A stretch of DNA of 64,000 nt from an uncultured bacterium (GCA_958349055.1 CATWBO010000006.1:1-64000), one strand, 5' to 3'. Shown: positions 45,309 through 52,467, counted from the first letter of the stretch. Notes: a model not told the origin generated them from the sequence alone. Program-made: numbers and translations.

Positions 45309-45545
45309 TCATTCTCCATCCGAAAATAACTCCGAGTCGAAGAACGTTTTAAGGCTGACCTTCAAGCCGCTGGCTATGCGGTCTATGTTCTCAACCGATA
45401 TGTTCCTTTTGCCCGTTTCAACTTCGGCAAAATACGTTCTAGACATCCCGATCGAAAAGGCAAACGCCTCTTGGCTTACGCCCAGTTCGCCCCTCAGCTC
45501 TTTAATCCGTAAGCCCACACGCATTTTCGCATCAAGGCGAGTCAC
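45309..45545 (-). CDS. XRE-family helix-turn-helix regulator
   Basis: 78 residues; a single Cro/C1-type domain (LRIKELRGELGVSQEAFAFSIGMSRTYFAEVETGKRNISVENIDRIASGL). Start by GTG 45545, with AGGAGG five bases upstream. It ends 4 bp from the convergent integrase and is divergent from the anchored-protein gene, with which it shares a promoter region holding a GTCAC-N10-GTGAC palindrome. It is likely the element's own repressor. Confidence 0.85.
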   Translation of the reverse strand: MTRLDAKMRVGLRIKELRGELGVSQEAFAFSIGMSRTYFAEVETGKRNISVENIDRIASGLKVSLKTFFDSELFSDGE

Positions 45546-45583
45546 CGGCACCTCCTTTTACGGTTAGTGCCAATGATTTGTGT

Positions 45584-45616
45584 TTGTCCTAAATGAGTCA
45601 CACCTATATAAGTGAC
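45584..45616 (+). promoter_or_regulatory. Promoter and operator-like palindrome of the anchored-protein gene
   Basis: TTGTCC (45584-45589), a 17-base spacer and TATAAG (45607-45612). GTCAC (45597-45601) and GTGAC (45612-45616) form an inverted pair across the -10 box, a likely binding site for the divergently encoded XRE protein. Confidence 0.45.
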
Positions 45617-45669
45617 AATTTGAAATATAGTAGGTTTGGTTAGTTTTCTAAATTAAGGCGGGGACAGAG

Positions 45670-46929
45670 ATGCGTACAAACATGGACAAGAACAATAGTC
45701 GAGTCATGCTCTTCGGGCGCGAGTTCTCCCGCAAACAGGTCTGCGCGGCTGGTGCAGGAATCCTCTGTGCGGCGCTTCTCATCGGCGGCGGTGGATATGC
45801 CATCACACACGCGGATTGGACGGGCAAAGCGAACGTCCCTGCGGTGTCCCAGTCAAAGGACGATGAGGAGCAGGACATGGTGCTTTCCCTTGAGGTGAAG
45901 GCTGACGGCTGGGATGCGGACACATCCACGCCCGTCATCGCGCATATCGAGGATGCGGACGGGGAAGTAGACTTCTACACCGCCATCGCTGCGAACAAGC
46001 AGGTGACCGTGAAGGTCGGTGAGTCCGGTACCTATACCGTCACATTCATCTCACCGGTGAACGCCGACGGCTCCATCTATAAGGTGCCATCGAAGAAGGT
46101 TACCGCCGGAAAAGCCGATAAGACAGTTGCCACAGGCGTGACTTTCGATAAGGTGGATGCGGACAAGGTGACGAAAGATGACCTGACAGCCATTGCCAAG
46201 GACGTTGCGGAAGCCGTGAAGAAGGGCGATTCCACCCTGACCGGGGACAAGGGTGCCGAGGTCGTGAAGAAGTTCGAGGACAACATCAAGAAGAACCCGA
46301 ACGCCGATACCGATGCCGTCGAGAAAGAGACCGAGAAGGCTCAGGAGACCGCCAAGGAGGACAAGTCTGACGCGAAGACCCCGGAGACCTCCGATAGCAA
46401 GAAAGATGATGGGAAGGCCACAGGCAGCTCCGATAATTCTGGAAACAAGAGCAATTCATCCTCCAAGAAAGACGAGGGAAAATCCGATAGCAAGCCAAGT
46501 GGCGGCAACAGCAGCAACTCTGGCTCGAACACCAATTCAGGCAGCTCATCGAAAAAGGATGACACCCCGACGCACCAGCACAACTGGGTTGCCCAGACCA
46601 AGACCGTCCATCACGACGCGCAGTACAAGACCGTCCACCACGACGCGCAATACAAGACTGTCCACCATGACGCAGTTGTAAAGTATGTCAGCATTTGTAA
46701 TAACTGTGGCGCGGATATCACTGGGAACGAAGCGGCTCATTTTAAGAACTCGCTACTCAACGGTGGCAACTGCGGTTCTTGCCACGAAGAGTCTCGTACC
46801 GTGCAAGCGGCTTATGACGAACAGGTAAAGGTTTCCGATGCCTGCGACGAACAGGTTCAGGTAAGTGCGGCTTGGGATGAAACCGTGACCACTGGATATA
46901 AGTGCTCTTCCTGCGGTGCCACGAAGTAA
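45670..46929 (+). CDS. Membrane-anchored protein with Lys/Glu spacer, KTVHHDAQY repeats and Cys-rich end
   Basis: 419 residues. A cytoplasmic N-terminus is followed by one membrane segment (about 25-46: VCAAGAGILCAALLIGGGGY), an Ig-like beta domain (about 60-165), a long low-complexity Lys/Glu/Ser/Asn spacer, three exact-phase KTVHHDAQY repeats, and a C-terminal segment with CNNCG, CGSCH and CSSCG that should bind one or two zinc ions. Probably displayed outside the cell. Such HHDA-repeat proteins are seen on mobile elements of Gram-positive gut bacteria, but the role is unknown; a surface or mating-pair function is a guess. Confidence 0.75.
   Translation: MRTNMDKNNSRVMLFGREFSRKQVCAAGAGILCAALLIGGGGYAITHADWTGKANVPAVSQSKDDEEQDMVLSLEVKADGWDADTSTPVIAHIEDADGEVDFYTAIAANKQVTVKVGESGTYTVTFISPVNADGSIYKVPSKKVTAGKADKTVATGVTFDKVDADKVTKDDLTAIAKDVAEAVKKGDSTLTGDKGAEVVKKFEDNIKKNPNADTDAVEKETEKAQETAKEDKSDAKTPETSDSKKDDGKATGSSDNSGNKSNSSSKKDEGKSDSKPSGGNSSNSGSNTNSGSSSKKDDTPTHQHNWVAQTKTVHHDAQYKTVHHDAQYKTVHHDAVVKYVSICNNCGADITGNEAAHFKNSLLNGGNCGSCHEESRTVQAAYDEQVKVSDACDEQVQVSAAWDETVTTGYKCSSCGATK
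46600..46680 (+). repeat. Three tandem 27-bp repeats within the anchored-protein gene
   Basis: Units 46600-46626, 46627-46653 and 46654-46680 encode KTVHHDAQY twice and KTVHHDAVV once. The first two units differ at two positions and the third at several more, a sign of recent slippage or unequal exchange. Confidence 0.85.
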
Positions 46930-46966
46930 CTTGAAAGAGCAAGGCAATCGTCTATTTCAGGCAAGG

Positions 46967-46996
46967 AAAGCCCCGACCAAATGGCCGGGGCTTTTT
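46967..46996. terminator. Terminator after the anchored-protein gene
   Basis: AAAGCCCCG pairs with CGGGGCTTT over a 10-base loop, with TTTTT on the plus strand. It also lies directly after the last codon of the frame that continues past the MobC stop on the minus strand, so it may serve both directions. Confidence 0.8.
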
Positions 46997-47167
46997 CTAA
47001 TGCGCCTTGTTCAGGTCTTTCGGTGGTTCCGACCCGTTCCGTTTCGATAGCTCTGCGGTCGCACTCTTCATATCACCGATTTCGGAACCGAAGAAATCCA
47101 GCTCCTCAAGCCCAAGCGAATGGGCGGGAATCGGAACGATGATGCCGCCAGCTCCCCCTTGCCCACT
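46997..47167 (-). pseudogene. In-frame 56-codon continuation of the MobC-like gene past its TGA
   Basis: After the TGA at 47168-47170 the same frame reads SGQGGAGGIIVPIPAHSLG, LEELDFFGSEIGDMKSA and ends LNKAH at a TAG next to the terminator. Its composition is protein-like and it has no start codon of its own before MKSATAEL. It may be the former C-terminus of MobC cut off by a nonsense change, or be reached by readthrough. Confidence 0.4.
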
Positions 47168-47566
47168 TCACTCATTCTCGATGCTATCGAAACCCTCGAT
47201 TTGCAGATGGATGCCGTTTCGGTCGGCTTCCATACGGAGCGCCGTCAGCGCTTCCATGATTTCGGAGAACGCCGAGACCTCTTTCTCCAAAACCGCCTTG
47301 GCTTCATCTTGGTTGAATGCCCTCGCGCCGTTGGAGTTCAGGATTCTCATGAACTGATTCAGGTTCGTCCCCTGCTTCGCGAGTTCATACGCGGCCTTTT
47401 TCAAAGGCTCGGTATCGATGACCCTGATTGTCGCATCGTCAGAATTGGCAAGGAGCGTGCGAGCATATTCCGAAACCGTCATGCCGTTTTTGGCGGCTTT
47501 TCGCTTGAGGGTTTCCTTCTCGCGCTCGGTCATCCGCACCTCGACGCGCGCCGCTTTTCTCCGCAT
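47168..47566 (-). CDS. mobC: MobC-like mobilisation (relaxosome accessory) protein
   Basis: 132 residues. An N-terminal basic ribbon-helix-helix-like region (RKAARVEVRMTEREKETLKRKAAKNGMTVSEYARTLL) is followed by the MobC core KQGTNLNQFMRILN and a helical tail. MobC proteins bind oriT and help the relaxase open DNA. ATG 47566 gives the family length; the frame stays open far upstream but that part is Arg/Ser-rich non-protein-like. No relaxase gene is adjacent. Reading continues in frame beyond the TGA for 56 codons (46997-47167), a possible lost C-terminus. Confidence 0.75.
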   Translation of the reverse strand: MRRKAARVEVRMTEREKETLKRKAAKNGMTVSEYARTLLANSDDATIRVIDTEPLKKAAYELAKQGTNLNQFMRILNSNGARAFNQDEAKAVLEKEVSAFSEIMEALTALRMEADRNGIHLQIEGFDSIENE

Positions 47567-47601
47567 GTCGATTTCGGCACCTCTCGTTTCCCAAAAACTA
47601 T

Positions 47602-47889
47602 CCGTTTGCAGATAGCGCCGCCGCGTTTGCAAACGGCGCAAAATCGGTCGGCAGGATTGCCGACCGTCGAAAACCGGCAATCCGAAATTGCCGGTTTTCC
47701 AAAGCGCAAGCGCCCTCCCGTCAAGGCCGCTAAGGCCGCTCGGGAGCAAGATGGAAGTGAGGGGAAAGTCCACAACAGTGGAGTTTGTCCGTACACTTCC
47801 CAAATCTTGCAACTCGGAGAGCGGCCTTGGCCGGTGAGCGCTTGCGCGAGAGTCCTCTTTCTGCGGTGCCGCCGCCGCAGAAAGAGGAC
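47602..47889. other. Hairpin-rich oriT-like region upstream of mobC
   Basis: Within 290 non-coding bases lie at least five inverted repeats: CCGTTTGCA (47602-47610/47628-47636), CGGTCGGCA (47645-47653/47658-47666), a 13-bp pair with AAAACCGGCAAT (47669-47681/47687-47699), TCCAC (47769-47773/47778-47782) and a 15-bp perfect pair GTCCTCTTTCTGCGG (47852-47866/47875-47889). Dense inverted repeats directly upstream of mobC are typical of transfer origins. I cannot identify a known nick sequence. It also covers the only gene-free stretch inside the element larger than 300 bp next to mobC. Confidence 0.5.
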
Positions 47890-47900
47890 GGACAGCCCGG

Positions 47901-48233
47901 TTAGGCGAACGCGCAGTAGACGTAGCCGCCCTTTCGGTCGTACTCCCAATCGCCGGGAAGCTCGTTGCCGTCGGAATCGACCTCAACCCACCAGCCGTCC
48001 TCCGGGTCTCCCATGACGCGCCAGCGGCGCTTGCCGAGCTGCGACACGAGTTCATCGCCGTCAGGCTCGACGAGCGCGGAATCGCCCACATCACCGACGC
48101 GCTCAACCGACAGCACCCACGCTTTGCCCTCAGCATCCGAAATTCGGTTGAAGAAGGCGGCCAGCTCGAAATCTGCGACCTCGGTACGCTCGCATTCGCC
48201 GGACTTTCGCAGCACGTTTATATTCCACTTCAT
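47901..48233 (-). CDS. Small acidic protein of unknown function
   Basis: 110 residues, acidic, Trp-rich (MKWNINVLRKSGECERTEVADFELAAFF...WWVEVDSDGNELPGDWEYDRKGGYVYCAFA). No motif is recognised; the C-terminal GDWEYDRKGGYVY has a beta-strand-rich look. ATG 48233 has AGGGG 9 nt upstream and follows the replisome-organizer-like gene by 5 bp, so it is cotranscribed with the element's replication and excision genes. Confidence 0.65.
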   Translation of the reverse strand: MKWNINVLRKSGECERTEVADFELAAFFNRISDAEGKAWVLSVERVGDVGDSALVEPDGDELVSQLGKRRWRVMGDPEDGWWVEVDSDGNELPGDWEYDRKGGYVYCAFA

Positions 48234-48238
48234 TGCTA

Positions 48239-49171
48239 TCAACCCCTTTGATCAGATGATGCCATACGACATAGTCCCGGAATCAATTCAGCCGCCAGCT
48301 CCTCCGCTTCATCCCGGCTCAACCCCTTACTCCCGGGGACAAGACGCGTGTCCTGCGGAGTCACGGCAACAACCCACATCCCGGCTTCTTTATCATTTCC
48401 GCCTATCTGCATCATCTTTGGATGCCTGTACGAGCCATCGTTCATATCCACGCCAGAGGCAGCCCTTTTCTCTGGATAGTTCCCTTCGTTTGCATTCCAA
48501 AATCGAAGCTTGGCCCTCCAGTCGGCTATTGGCCTACCTCCCTTGTCAAGCCAGCCACGGGCTTCGTAGTAATCAAAGAACTTATCCGGAGATACCACCA
48601 ACCCGCATGCCTCACAATACGCCGAAACCTCACGACGGGTCGGATAGAGCCGAAGACGATCCGCTCGCGTTTCGGCACTCCCTTCAATACACGGCCCCGC
48701 TTCAGACGCAGCCCCAAAGCCATCGAACCTAGAACTAGATATTTTTATATCTTTATCTATCTCTATAGGTGTGCAGCGATTGATTGATGACGACGCGGAG
48801 ACTGAACGGTGATTGACATCATCACCGCAGGTAAGGATATTTTTTTCTCCAGAATTTCTGGGAACAATCTCTTGAAGACCGTCCGAAGGGTTTGCCAAGG
48901 CCTTCGACACTTCATCAGACTTCGTCCCCTGATTTCTCAGCAACTGCTCAATAGCCTTGTTCCGCCTGAAGTCGAGGCTGGACCTCAGCGCATTAAACGC
49001 AATCATGGCCTCTCTAGGAAGCTCAGGCTCAATTCCATCCAAAATGTAATCAACGATTGCGGCCGCAAGCTTGCACTGCTGCGCTTTGGGAAGGTCCTTT
49101 TTTGCGCCATCACGCCATTCACGTTCGAATTTGACATATTTAGGCCGTGGCAAGTTTTCCGAATCGGTCAT
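48239..49171 (-). CDS. Replisome-organizer-like protein (DUF6291-type)
   Basis: 310 residues. The N-terminal region (KYVKFEREWRDGAKKDLPKAQQCKLAAAIVDYILDGIEPELPREAMIAFNALRSSLD) resembles DUF6291 proteins. A Ser-rich linker follows, then the C-terminal phage replication-organizer motif FFDYYEARGWLDKGGRPIADWRAKLRFWNANE. Such proteins start replication or load helicase on phages and plasmids, so the element may replicate after excision. It is 3 bp downstream of the excisionase-like gene. Confidence 0.7.
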   Translation of the reverse strand: MTDSENLPRPKYVKFEREWRDGAKKDLPKAQQCKLAAAIVDYILDGIEPELPREAMIAFNALRSSLDFRRNKAIEQLLRNQGTKSDEVSKALANPSDGLQEIVPRNSGEKNILTCGDDVNHRSVSASSSINRCTPIEIDKDIKISSSRFDGFGAASEAGPCIEGSAETRADRLRLYPTRREVSAYCEACGLVVSPDKFFDYYEARGWLDKGGRPIADWRAKLRFWNANEGNYPEKRAASGVDMNDGSYRHPKMMQIGGNDKEAGMWVVAVTPQDTRLVPGSKGLSRDEAEELAAELIPGLCRMASSDQRG

Positions 49172-49174
49172 TGG

Positions 49175-49411
49175 CTACTCACCCCCACTGCAACGATGAC
49201 GCGAGCGCAGCCAAGACTCCAAGTCCTCATACAGATATAGAACCGGCGAACGCGGTGAATCGCTAAGGTGAATATAGGCAGGTCCCTTACCGGCGCAACG
49301 CCAGTTGGCAAGGGTCTTTGGCCCGACTCCCAGCATTCGAGCGGCATCCTCACTCGAAAACGCCATTGGTCGAATCATTGAATTCGGGGCGCAGTGGTCT
49401 TTGTGCTTCAT
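49175..49411 (-). CDS. xis: Excisionase / MerR-like helix-turn-helix protein
   Basis: 78 residues with a winged-helix AlpA/Xis-type motif: FSSEDAARMLGVGPKTLANWRCAGKGPAYIHLSDSPRSPVLYLYEDLESWLRSR. These proteins bend att DNA to favour excision or act as activators. ATG 49411 is preceded by GGAGG with 5 bases; an upstream in-frame ATG at 49423 lacks a site. It heads the minus-strand rep/unknown gene set at the right side of the element. Confidence 0.8.
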   Translation of the reverse strand: MKHKDHCAPNSMIRPMAFSSEDAARMLGVGPKTLANWRCAGKGPAYIHLSDSPRSPVLYLYEDLESWLRSRHRCSGGE

Positions 49412-49831
49412 TGGACCCTCCATGAGCTTAATAACGGAGAGCCGGCATGAAAAAACGACACAGAGACAGGCACCCTACCCGTTCTCTGCCGTCGCTCCGT
49501 GCCTCTACCTGGACCGGCACATCCCGTGAACGACTTTTCCGACCGTCGCTGCCTTTCGCTCACATAATAGGATGCTGGAAGCTGTTTGCCCCATCTGTAG
49601 TGTGGGTTCGCTCGCCTCGAAGCAACGGTTACCAAGCCGCCGTCTTCTCTCGGGGTGGTATGCCTAGCGGTGACTTTTCGCCAATAGCTCATCTTATGCG
49701 CATATCACGACGTTCGCGCAGCCCTGCGAGCACTCATTTACTTTCACGGCTCCGTATGCAATTGGCCTTATTCTACCCAAGGTTTCCCGCAGCACCCAAA
49801 CCGACGAACAACCTGCACATTTTTGAAAAGC

Positions 49832-49851
49832 GGGACAATAGTAGGGACACT
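49832..49851. repeat. Right integrase arm-site candidate
   Basis: Identical 20-mer to 44055-44074, GGGACAATAGTAGGGACACT, 60 bp inside the right att site. Confidence 0.55.
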
Positions 49852-49870
49852 CGGTCAAAAGTAGCTCTCA

Positions 49871-49904
49871 ATATAAAAAAATACCTGCGTTTCCGCAGGT
49901 ATTT
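49871..49904 (-). terminator. Element-borne terminator serving tRNA-fMet
   Basis: AAATACCTGCGGAAACGCAG and the following GTATTTTTTTATATT on the minus strand form a stem with a T-run, starting 8 bp from the tRNA 3' end. It lies inside the element, replacing the tRNA's original terminator. Confidence 0.7.
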
Positions 49905-49910
49905 AAGATG

Positions 49911-49951
49911 CTTGGTCGCGGGGGCAGGATTTGAACCTACGACCTCCGGGT
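49911..49951. other. attR within tRNA-fMet
   Basis: The 41 bp shared with attL (43904-43944), covering the tRNA 3' half and two bases beyond. The intact gene lies on this side of the element. Confidence 0.9.
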
Positions 49952-49989
49952 TATGAGCCCGGCGAGCTACCAGACTGCTCCACCCCGCA
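49913..49989 (-). tRNA. Initiator tRNA-fMet (anticodon CAT)
   Basis: A 77-nt cloverleaf with encoded CCA. The anticodon arm CGGGCTCATAACCCG has the three G-C pairs typical of initiators, and the acceptor ends T1:G72, lacking a Watson-Crick pair at 1:72 as initiators do. D arm GGAGCAGTCTGGTAGCTCG; T arm GTAGGTTCAAATCCTGC. The 3' half is duplicated at 43904-43944, so this copy was rebuilt by the integrated element. Confidence 0.95.
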
Positions 49990-50185
49990 ATGTCTGGGCG
50001 CCTCATGTGCGCAAGAAAGAATATTACGTGGGAGTTCGGTAAACGGCAAGGAAAATCTCGTAGAGCATAATTCCTTCATATTTAAACCCCTCAGCCCCTA
50101 TCACCGTAAACGAATCGCAGCCGAGCGCCGTCGACGGCACGTATACAATGGTGCGCGTCCTTTTATGCCGACACCGGGAGTAGAC

Positions 50186-50959
50186 ATGCTGCTCGCTATC
50201 GATATGGGAAACACGCAGACGGCCATGGGTCTGTTTGACGGAGACGAGCTGGTGCAGTCGTGGCGCATGCCCACCGACCGCTCCTATACCGCCGACGAGA
50301 TCCATGTGCGCCTGATGGGTTTCTTTAAGATGTACGGCCTCTCGCTCGACGCGGTCGACGCGATCGCCTTTGCGGGCGTGGTGCCGCAGCTCTCGCGCGA
50401 ATGGCACGCCGTGGCCGACCGCATCGCGGCGGACGCCATCGTCATTGGGCCGCAGACGGCCGCCGTGACCAAGCTGCGCGCGGCGCGCCCCCAGGCCGTA
50501 GGTGCCGATCGCATCGCCAACGCCGTTGCGGCCGAGACCTTCTACGGCGCGCCGGCAATCGTGGTGGACTTTGGCACCGCGACCAATATCGACGTCATCG
50601 ATGAGGACGGTTATTACATTGGTGGGGCGATCGCGCCGGGCATCCGCATCTCCATGGACGCGCTTGCCGCCCGAGCCGCCAAGCTCGCCAGCGTGCCGCT
50701 CGAGGCGCCCGAGCACGCCATCGGTCGCGACACCGAAGAGTGCATCAAGGTCGGCGCCGTGATGGGCGCCGCCGCCATGGCCGAGGGCCTGGTCACGCGC
50801 ATGAAGCGCGAGCTGGGCCGCGAGGATGCCACCGTTATCGCCACGGGCGGTCTCGCCGGCATTGTCGCCGATTCGACCGATGCCTTCGACGTGGTCGACG
50901 GGCAACTCACCATCAAGGGCATCTGCGAAATCTACCGCCGCATGCAGGAGCTGGGGTAG
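50186..50959 (+). CDS. coaX: Type III pantothenate kinase
   Basis: 257 residues; first step of coenzyme A synthesis. CoaX marks: AIDMGNTQTAMGLFDG (phosphate loop), GADRIANAVAAE, VVDFGTATNIDVI and GGAIAPGIRISMDAL. Asp and Gly residues of the acetate-kinase-like fold are intact. ATG 50186 has GGGAG 5 nt upstream; the reading frame is open for another 85 codons before it but that part overlaps the tRNA. Downstream it ends 45 bp before the first of three hairpin repeats. Confidence 0.93.
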   Translation: MLLAIDMGNTQTAMGLFDGDELVQSWRMPTDRSYTADEIHVRLMGFFKMYGLSLDAVDAIAFAGVVPQLSREWHAVADRIAADAIVIGPQTAAVTKLRAARPQAVGADRIANAVAAETFYGAPAIVVDFGTATNIDVIDEDGYYIGGAIAPGIRISMDALAARAAKLASVPLEAPEHAIGRDTEECIKVGAVMGAAAMAEGLVTRMKRELGREDATVIATGGLAGIVADSTDAFDVVDGQLTIKGICEIYRRMQELG

Positions 50960-51004
50960 AACGGGCGCCAAGTCGTGCGCGCCAGCTCGCAGCGACCAGC
51001 CGCC

Positions 51005-51053
51005 AATCCTATTCCTCAAAATCGAAAATTTTTCAGTTTTGAGGAATAGGATT
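51005..51053. repeat. Hairpin repeat copy 1 (also a likely bidirectional terminator)
   Basis: A 17-bp perfect stem (AATCCTATTCCTCAAAA and its inverse) with loop TCGAAAATTTTTCAG, between the convergent coaX and DUF4143 genes. Copies 2 (52282-52322) and 3 (52367-52409) keep both stem and loop sequence. Confidence 0.8.
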
Positions 51054-51058
51054 TTTTG

Positions 51059-52255
51059 CTAAGCCTCGCCGCACAACCACCTCGCCAGGTCCACGATCTG
51101 CACCCCATCGCGATCCGTGGCCTCGTGATGCGTGCGGGCAAGAATCATCTTGGGATACGCATCGCCAATGCTCAGCAGTGGCGAAATCTCGCGTTCAAAC
51201 GTCTTATCCGAGCTGATGTCGTCGCTCACCTGAATGTAGAGCTTCTCGCTTCGCTTGATTGCTATAAAGTCTATTTCCTTTTTATAGAGCACACCGACGT
51301 ATACCTCGTATCCGCGGCGCAGCAGCTCGATGGCCACCATGTTCTCGTATACGCGTCCCCAATCCATATCACGTGTACCAAGCAGTGCGTATTTGAACGC
51401 GTGGTCTGCCAGGTAATACTTCTCGCCGCTCTTAAGGTATTTTTTGCCGCGAATGTCGTACCGACGAACTTTATAGAAGGCAAACGCATCGCACAGGTAC
51501 CCCATGTACGTGCCGACCGTCTTGTTCGTAATCTTTAGCCCATCCGCATTCAAAACATCTGTAATGTTGCGTGCCGACGTTATGTTGGAGACGTTGTCCA
51601 TCATGTAATCGGCAATGCGCAGCAGTGCCGATTCGTTTCTCACGTTATGCCGCTGCACGATATCCCTCACGATGAGCGTTTTGAAGACATTGGAGAGATA
51701 TTGGTAGCGCTGCTCCTGCAGTGGATAAGGGTAAGAGCCGGACATACCGCCGGTTCTCGCGTACTCATCGAAGTCGCGATCGACCTCGCCCTCGTCACTA
51801 TAGAAGCGATACTCCTCAAACGAGAATGGGAAAACCTCGATCTCGAACGTGCGCCCCGTAAAGAGCGTCGACAGATCGCTCGACAGCAAAAAGGCGTTCG
51901 ATCCGGTGATGAAGATGTCGTACTGCTCGGATGCATGGAGGCTGTTGATCGCGCGTTCAAAGCCGTCGCACATCTGAACCTCGTCGATAAGCAGGAAGTT
52001 TTGCTTATCGGACACTCGATGCTCTTTCACATAGGCGAGCAGGGCATGATATTCGAGCAGGCCCTCGAACTCGTCGAGGTTGTAATTGATATGGATGACA
52101 TTCGAATTGGACAGATTTGCCTCCACGTAATCGCGGAGGGCCTCGAGCAATTTTGACTTACCGCTACGGCGAATGCCCGTTATGACCTTGATGTCCGGTA
52201 CGCCAATAAGGCTCGTCAACGTGTCCATATATGACGTTCTATTGATGAGTTTCAT
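51059..52255 (-). CDS. AAA_14/DUF4143 family ATPase, bracketed by hairpin repeats
   Basis: 398 residues. P-loop GIRRSGKSK (about 27-35), Walker B FLLIDEVQM, sensor segment FITGSNAFLLSSDL, C-terminal DUF4143 region with a nuclease-fold-like stretch (VGVLYKKEIDFIAIKRSEKLYIQVSDDISS). GGGAGG precedes ATG 52255. Copies of a CTATTCCTCAAAA hairpin lie 6 bp after its stop and twice within about 155 bp upstream of its start. The family has no agreed role; the bracket suggests a mobile or self-regulated cassette (inference). It is only distantly similar to the ATPase at 24231-25403. Confidence 0.85.
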   Translation of the reverse strand: MKLINRTSYMDTLTSLIGVPDIKVITGIRRSGKSKLLEALRDYVEANLSNSNVIHINYNLDEFEGLLEYHALLAYVKEHRVSDKQNFLLIDEVQMCDGFERAINSLHASEQYDIFITGSNAFLLSSDLSTLFTGRTFEIEVFPFSFEEYRFYSDEGEVDRDFDEYARTGGMSGSYPYPLQEQRYQYLSNVFKTLIVRDIVQRHNVRNESALLRIADYMMDNVSNITSARNITDVLNADGLKITNKTVGTYMGYLCDAFAFYKVRRYDIRGKKYLKSGEKYYLADHAFKYALLGTRDMDWGRVYENMVAIELLRRGYEVYVGVLYKKEIDFIAIKRSEKLYIQVSDDISSDKTFEREISPLLSIGDAYPKMILARTHHEATDRDGVQIVDLARWLCGEA

Positions 52256-52281
52256 TGGTGCCTCCCTGCGGTCTTCTATCG

Positions 52282-52322
52282 CTATTCCTCAAAAACGAAA
52301 ATTATTCAGTTTTGAGGAATAG
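52282..52322. repeat. Hairpin repeat copy 2
   Basis: A 13-bp stem CTATTCCTCAAAA with its inverse; loop ACGAAAATTATTCAG differs from copy 3 at one base. It starts 27 bp upstream of the DUF4143 ATPase ATG. Confidence 0.8.
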
Positions 52323-52366
52323 GCTCTATAGCGAATATACCTCACGAAAGACCGAACTGCCTTAAT

Positions 52367-52409
52367 CCTATTCCTCAAAAACGAAAATTTTTCAGTTTTG
52401 AGGAATAGG
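52367..52409. repeat. Hairpin repeat copy 3
   Basis: A 14-bp stem CCTATTCCTCAAAA with its inverse; loop ACGAAAATTTTTCAG. It lies between copy 2 and the terminator of the biotin-ligase-like gene. Confidence 0.8.
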
Positions 52410-52440
52410 GCGCTGGCAACCCATTCCCCAGATAGGCGAA

Positions 52441-52467
52441 ACCCTCCCCGGCACAGCCGAGGAGGGT
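52441..52467 (-). terminator. Terminator of the biotin-ligase-like gene
   Basis: ACCCTCC pairs with GGAGGGT, extended inside by CGGC/GCCG. The minus strand continues TTTCGCC. It lies 40 bp past the stop codon. Confidence 0.55.

Larger units (their letters stand above)
49412..49912. other. Right-end region of the element without a supported gene
   Basis: 501 bp between the excisionase-like gene and the tRNA. It contains the right arm-site candidate (49832-49851) and the element-borne tRNA terminator (49871-49904). Open frames here (for example 49408-49692, minus) have Arg/Ser-rich, low-quality translations. Confidence 0.5.
43904..49951. mobile_element. 6-kb integrative mobilizable element in tRNA-fMet
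   Basis: The boundaries are the 41-bp direct repeat at 43904-43944 and 49911-49951. Contents in order: tyrosine integrase (+), XRE regulator (-), anchored Cys/His-rich protein (+), MobC-like protein (-), oriT-like hairpin stretch, small unknown protein (-), replisome-organizer-like protein (-), excisionase-like protein (-). No relaxase, capsid or lysis gene is present, so it is neither a self-transferable ICE nor a phage. It more likely depends on a helper element's relaxase and mating apparatus. Base composition is more AT-rich than the flanks, consistent with transfer. Confidence 0.85.

Noticed and set aside
46600..46680. CRISPR-like array
   Set aside because: The 27-bp units are directly adjacent, in frame and without spacers; they are coding tandem repeats.
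49408..49692. Minus-strand 94-codon frame upstream of the excisionase-like gene
   Set aside because: It overlaps the excisionase start; composition is Arg/Ser-rich and no motif or good ribosome site was found.
49447..49956. Plus-strand frame ending VAGAGFEPTTSGL
   Set aside because: The ending is the well-known artefact of translating a tRNA in the wrong frame, and the rest is Arg/Ser-rich with no ribosome site.
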